A program made the position numbers and the translations under genes. DNA of 64,000 nucleotides from Gonium pectorale (Eukaryota > Chlorophyta > Chlorophyceae > Chlamydomonadales > Volvocaceae), in NCBI GenBank assembly GCA_001584585.1, contig LSYV01000003.1, positions 1,802,278 through 1,866,277 of the forward strand, read 5' to 3'. The stretch's first letter is position 1, and every line of letters begins with the position of its first letter. The notes beneath the pieces were generated by a model. That model did not search any database. It was not told where the DNA came from and saw only the letters and a program-made list of their open reading frames with translations. Below are positions 61,601 through 64,000 of this stretch, in pieces.

Positions 61601-64000
61601 TGGGGCAGGGCCCCTTGGCTGCGGCCGCCAGTGGCGGGTTGCCGGAGTCGGCGATTGCTGTCTCAAGCAACGTGGGCGCAGGGACTTCAACGAGCGCAGT
61701 CGCGCAGCTGGTGCCCAGCAGTGCCAACAGCGGCAGCGGCGGCTTGGGCCCTGCGGCTGGCGGCAGCTCGACGCCTTCTGGCATCGCTCTGCCTCATGCT
61801 CGGGCCCACAGTTTCTCTCGCTTTTGGCAGGTGCGCCAGGTGTTTTGGATGAACGGAAGGGTGCGGGGAAACTGAACGCGTGGACTAGCTGCGGGACTGG
61901 CGATCTGCCGGGGCCTTCCCCGCAGGGAATGGAGAGCCTGGGCGCGTAAGCCGGTAGCATCGGACACAGCGCTTGTGTGCCCCTGCGTACTGCTATGCCT
62001 CCTGGTCCTGCCCGGCGCTTCGTCCGCGGTCATGCGTGCACAGCACTCTATCTGCATGCCGTTCTGTACGGGACCTCGGGCATAGCCTTTTGCTGACACC
62101 ACTACAATCACGCCTTGGCCGCAGAGAGCTGATACAGCCGCGTCAGGTGTGTTAGATACAATTCACAGCAGCGGGAGCAGCCGCAGCAACAGCGTCTCAC
62201 CCCAACGACGGAAGGGCGACCGTCGGGATGCGTCGGAGTGCGCGCAGGCGGCAGAACGGATGCCCAACAGGGGCCCATTTGAGGGCGTTGCCAGTGAGAT
62301 GAGTGCTGCGGCTGCCGGGAATGGGCCTGGTCTGGTAGGGGAATATGCTTCAAGAAGCCCGTTCGGCAATGCTGCTGGCAGCCGGCGGGGCAGCCCCCAG
62401 CAGCATTCGCCCGCTGCCAGCGGTCCGGCAGCTGCAGACGTTCACAGCGGCAGTGCAGTGACGTTGGCAGTCCTGCCACAGCATGTTGCGGGGCACTGTG
62501 AGATGGAGCGCTGGCACGAAGTGGTCGTGAGCGGGCTGCGGCACCCGACCACAGGGCAGGATCTGGTGCTGGTGACTCAGGTGGGTGGGTGCGGGGTTCA
62601 GCTGACTGGTCTGTGTGCTCTATGTGATCTGATTGATGTTTATGCATGTGGCAGCTTCTGAGGTCTGCCCGCTCGTGCAGGATGTGAGGGAGGGTGCAGT
62701 GGACTGGCTCTGTGTGGGGGATCGAGACGCCACACGGTGCTTCTGCTGCTGCTGATTGATCCGCGTGTAGCAACTCTGGTAATGATGGCCTGTGGTCCCC
62801 GCGGCAAGGCTCCTCACCTGGCTGTCTGCTCTGCGTCCTGTTGCCCTTGATCCTGCAACCCAGCACGACGTGTCTGCCCGCGTGTGGGCGGAGCAGCAGC
62901 TTGCGCGGGTGATGGAGGCGGAGCACGCATTGCTGGAGGCCATCTTTCCGGCGCACGGTGAGCGGCAGATGTGCTTCGCATCTTCAGGGTGCTGGAATAG
63001 GCGGGGCACGGTCTACGTGGGGCACGCGATGGACAAAGGAGTGGTAATTTGTGCGGTTCAGAAAATCGTGTGTGTCCCCTGCAGTGCACAGACAGAGCAT
63101 TCAGGCAGGCGTCGACGCAGTTGGTGTCTTGCCGGTGGCTGATCCTCGGAAGGGATCTTCTGCGTAGAGATTAGTTTAACCGTCCGATATCCGCGGTCCG
63201 TTGCTGCCTGCTCTGTCCCTATGAGGCCGCAGCTGTGTTTGGTATGCGCATGAGCGTGCTTGATATAGGGTACGGCAGCTAGATAGAACATTCGCTGCAT
63301 GTGTGAGCATGCAAGCAGAATAGCCGGCATAGTCCACCAGTTGGCCTCGCCGTTGCCTGTTTATGGCGCCCAGTCGTGATGCATCCGCCGGCCTTTCAGT
63401 AGCACATTGCGCCCGCACCTCTGGTTAGCAATTTACCCTCGCGCGGGCCTCGCCACCTGCACCCGAACACTTGCACAGTGCTCGAACACATCGCGGTGAT
63501 GGCGGCCGCTTCTGCGGACGCTGCTCACGGAGACGATGATGAGCCGGTGCTCTCCGCGCGGCCGACGCTTCAGGGGCTGGCCGACACGGCAACCGCTGCG
63601 GCAACCGCGGCCGGGCTGGTCGCACCCGGCAGCGCTCGCGGGCCCTCGTTTCCCGCGGCACCCATGATTCCCGCCCATGTGGGCCATGCCATTGCGCCGC
63701 CCATCACCGGCGACACGTTCCTGCATCTGGCAACTTCGCACAGCGCCCTCACAGTGCTGTTCTGCGACATCCAGGTGCGTGGGGGCTGAGCAAGGTGCTG
63801 CGGCCGGGACTGGCTCCGTGTTTTCCGGCTCTAGGAAGCCCCCAGCCCACCCCGCTCGCGCCTACCTGCCTTGTTGGCCTCGTCTCACCTCTGCCTGCCG
63901 GCCTGTCCGCTGAGCATTCGTGCTCTCTTTGCCCTTGCTCCCATTCTCTGCCCCTTTTGCCTTCCGGGCCCCAGGGTTTCACGTCTATGTGCGGCGTGGT
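58639..64000 (+). CDS. PAS-domain class III adenylyl/guanylyl cyclase (partial, 3' end off the right edge)
   Basis: Exons: 58639-58981, 59059-60977, 61093-61830, one ending at 62580 (5' limit near 62150 unresolved), 62864-62957, 63479-63774 and 63975 onward. The start is the first in-frame ATG; 58687 is an alternative. An N-terminal PAS-like segment (MAVLWTALADASPEPMAVYC) opens the protein. About 1000 residues of Ala/Ser/Gly-rich, probably disordered sequence follow. A second PAS/PAC segment reads WHEVVVSGLRHPTTGQDLVL and DVSARVWAEQQLARV, then a linker helix EAEHALLEAIFPAHVLEHI of the type that precedes the catalytic domain. The catalytic domain begins LTVLFCDIQ, spliced to GFTSMCGVV, and the window ends there. 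The first metal-binding Asp is present. No membrane span is seen, so it may be soluble. ATP or GTP preference cannot be judged. Confidence 0.9.

Noticed and set aside
1..64000. CRISPR arrays, rRNA operons, bacterial promoters or ribosome-binding sites
   Set aside because: No regularly spaced repeats or rRNA-like stretches were seen, and the introns show a eukaryotic nuclear sequence in which Shine-Dalgarno logic does not apply.

Overview
The window looks like nuclear DNA from a green alga of the Chlamydomonadales (Chlamydomonas/Volvox relatives). The genes are broken into many short exons, with GTGAGT/GTGCGT-type donors and CAG acceptors. The sequence is GC-rich, several predicted proteins carry long Ala/Gly/Ser/Pro-rich insertions, and TGTAA poly(A)-type signals occur. 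The gene families (solute-binding-protein/cyclase fusions, CHASE-phosphodiesterases, PAS-cyclases, a PHD-tailed Ty3-like retroelement) also fit this order. All gene models were spliced by eye; exon phases were checked wherever exon limits are given, and unresolved junctions are stated.

Layout. 1-10363 (-): secreted/membrane solute-binding-like receptor fused to a class III cyclase-like domain, running off the left edge. 10.4-13.0 kb: dispersed repeats and a 335-base assembly gap. 13018-14545 (-) VPS28 and 14863-15738 (+) TMEM230-like protein, head to head. 18077-19446 (+): glyoxalase/VOC protein with a disordered tail. 21324-24388 (-): 3' part of a multi-membrane-span protein resembling the C-terminal half of large SPL proteins. 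26.9-29.7 kb: degraded Ty3/gypsy-like element with integrase and PHD finger. 32473-35987 (-): EF-hand protein. 36529-38702 (-) WDR53-like protein and 38949-42341 (+) TIGR04283-type glycosyltransferase, again head to head. 45450-54600 (-): CHASE-sensor cyclic nucleotide phosphodiesterase. 58639-64000 (+): PAS-domain nucleotide cyclase, running off the right edge just inside the catalytic domain.

The main theme is cyclic-nucleotide signalling. One cyclase-like receptor, one complete-looking phosphodiesterase and one cyclase with its first catalytic Asp intact lie within 64 kb, the last two transcribed divergently. The receptor's cyclase-like domain has lost both metal-binding aspartates, so it may be a pseudo-enzyme. 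The VPS28/TMEM230 pair is a second functional pairing, since both act in endomembrane traffic.

The spaces between genes, and several introns, hold a short inverted-repeat element family (MITE-like), a companion dispersed repeat, a 122-base repeat shared between an intron and an intergenic region, and a detached 150-base block of the Ty3-like element.
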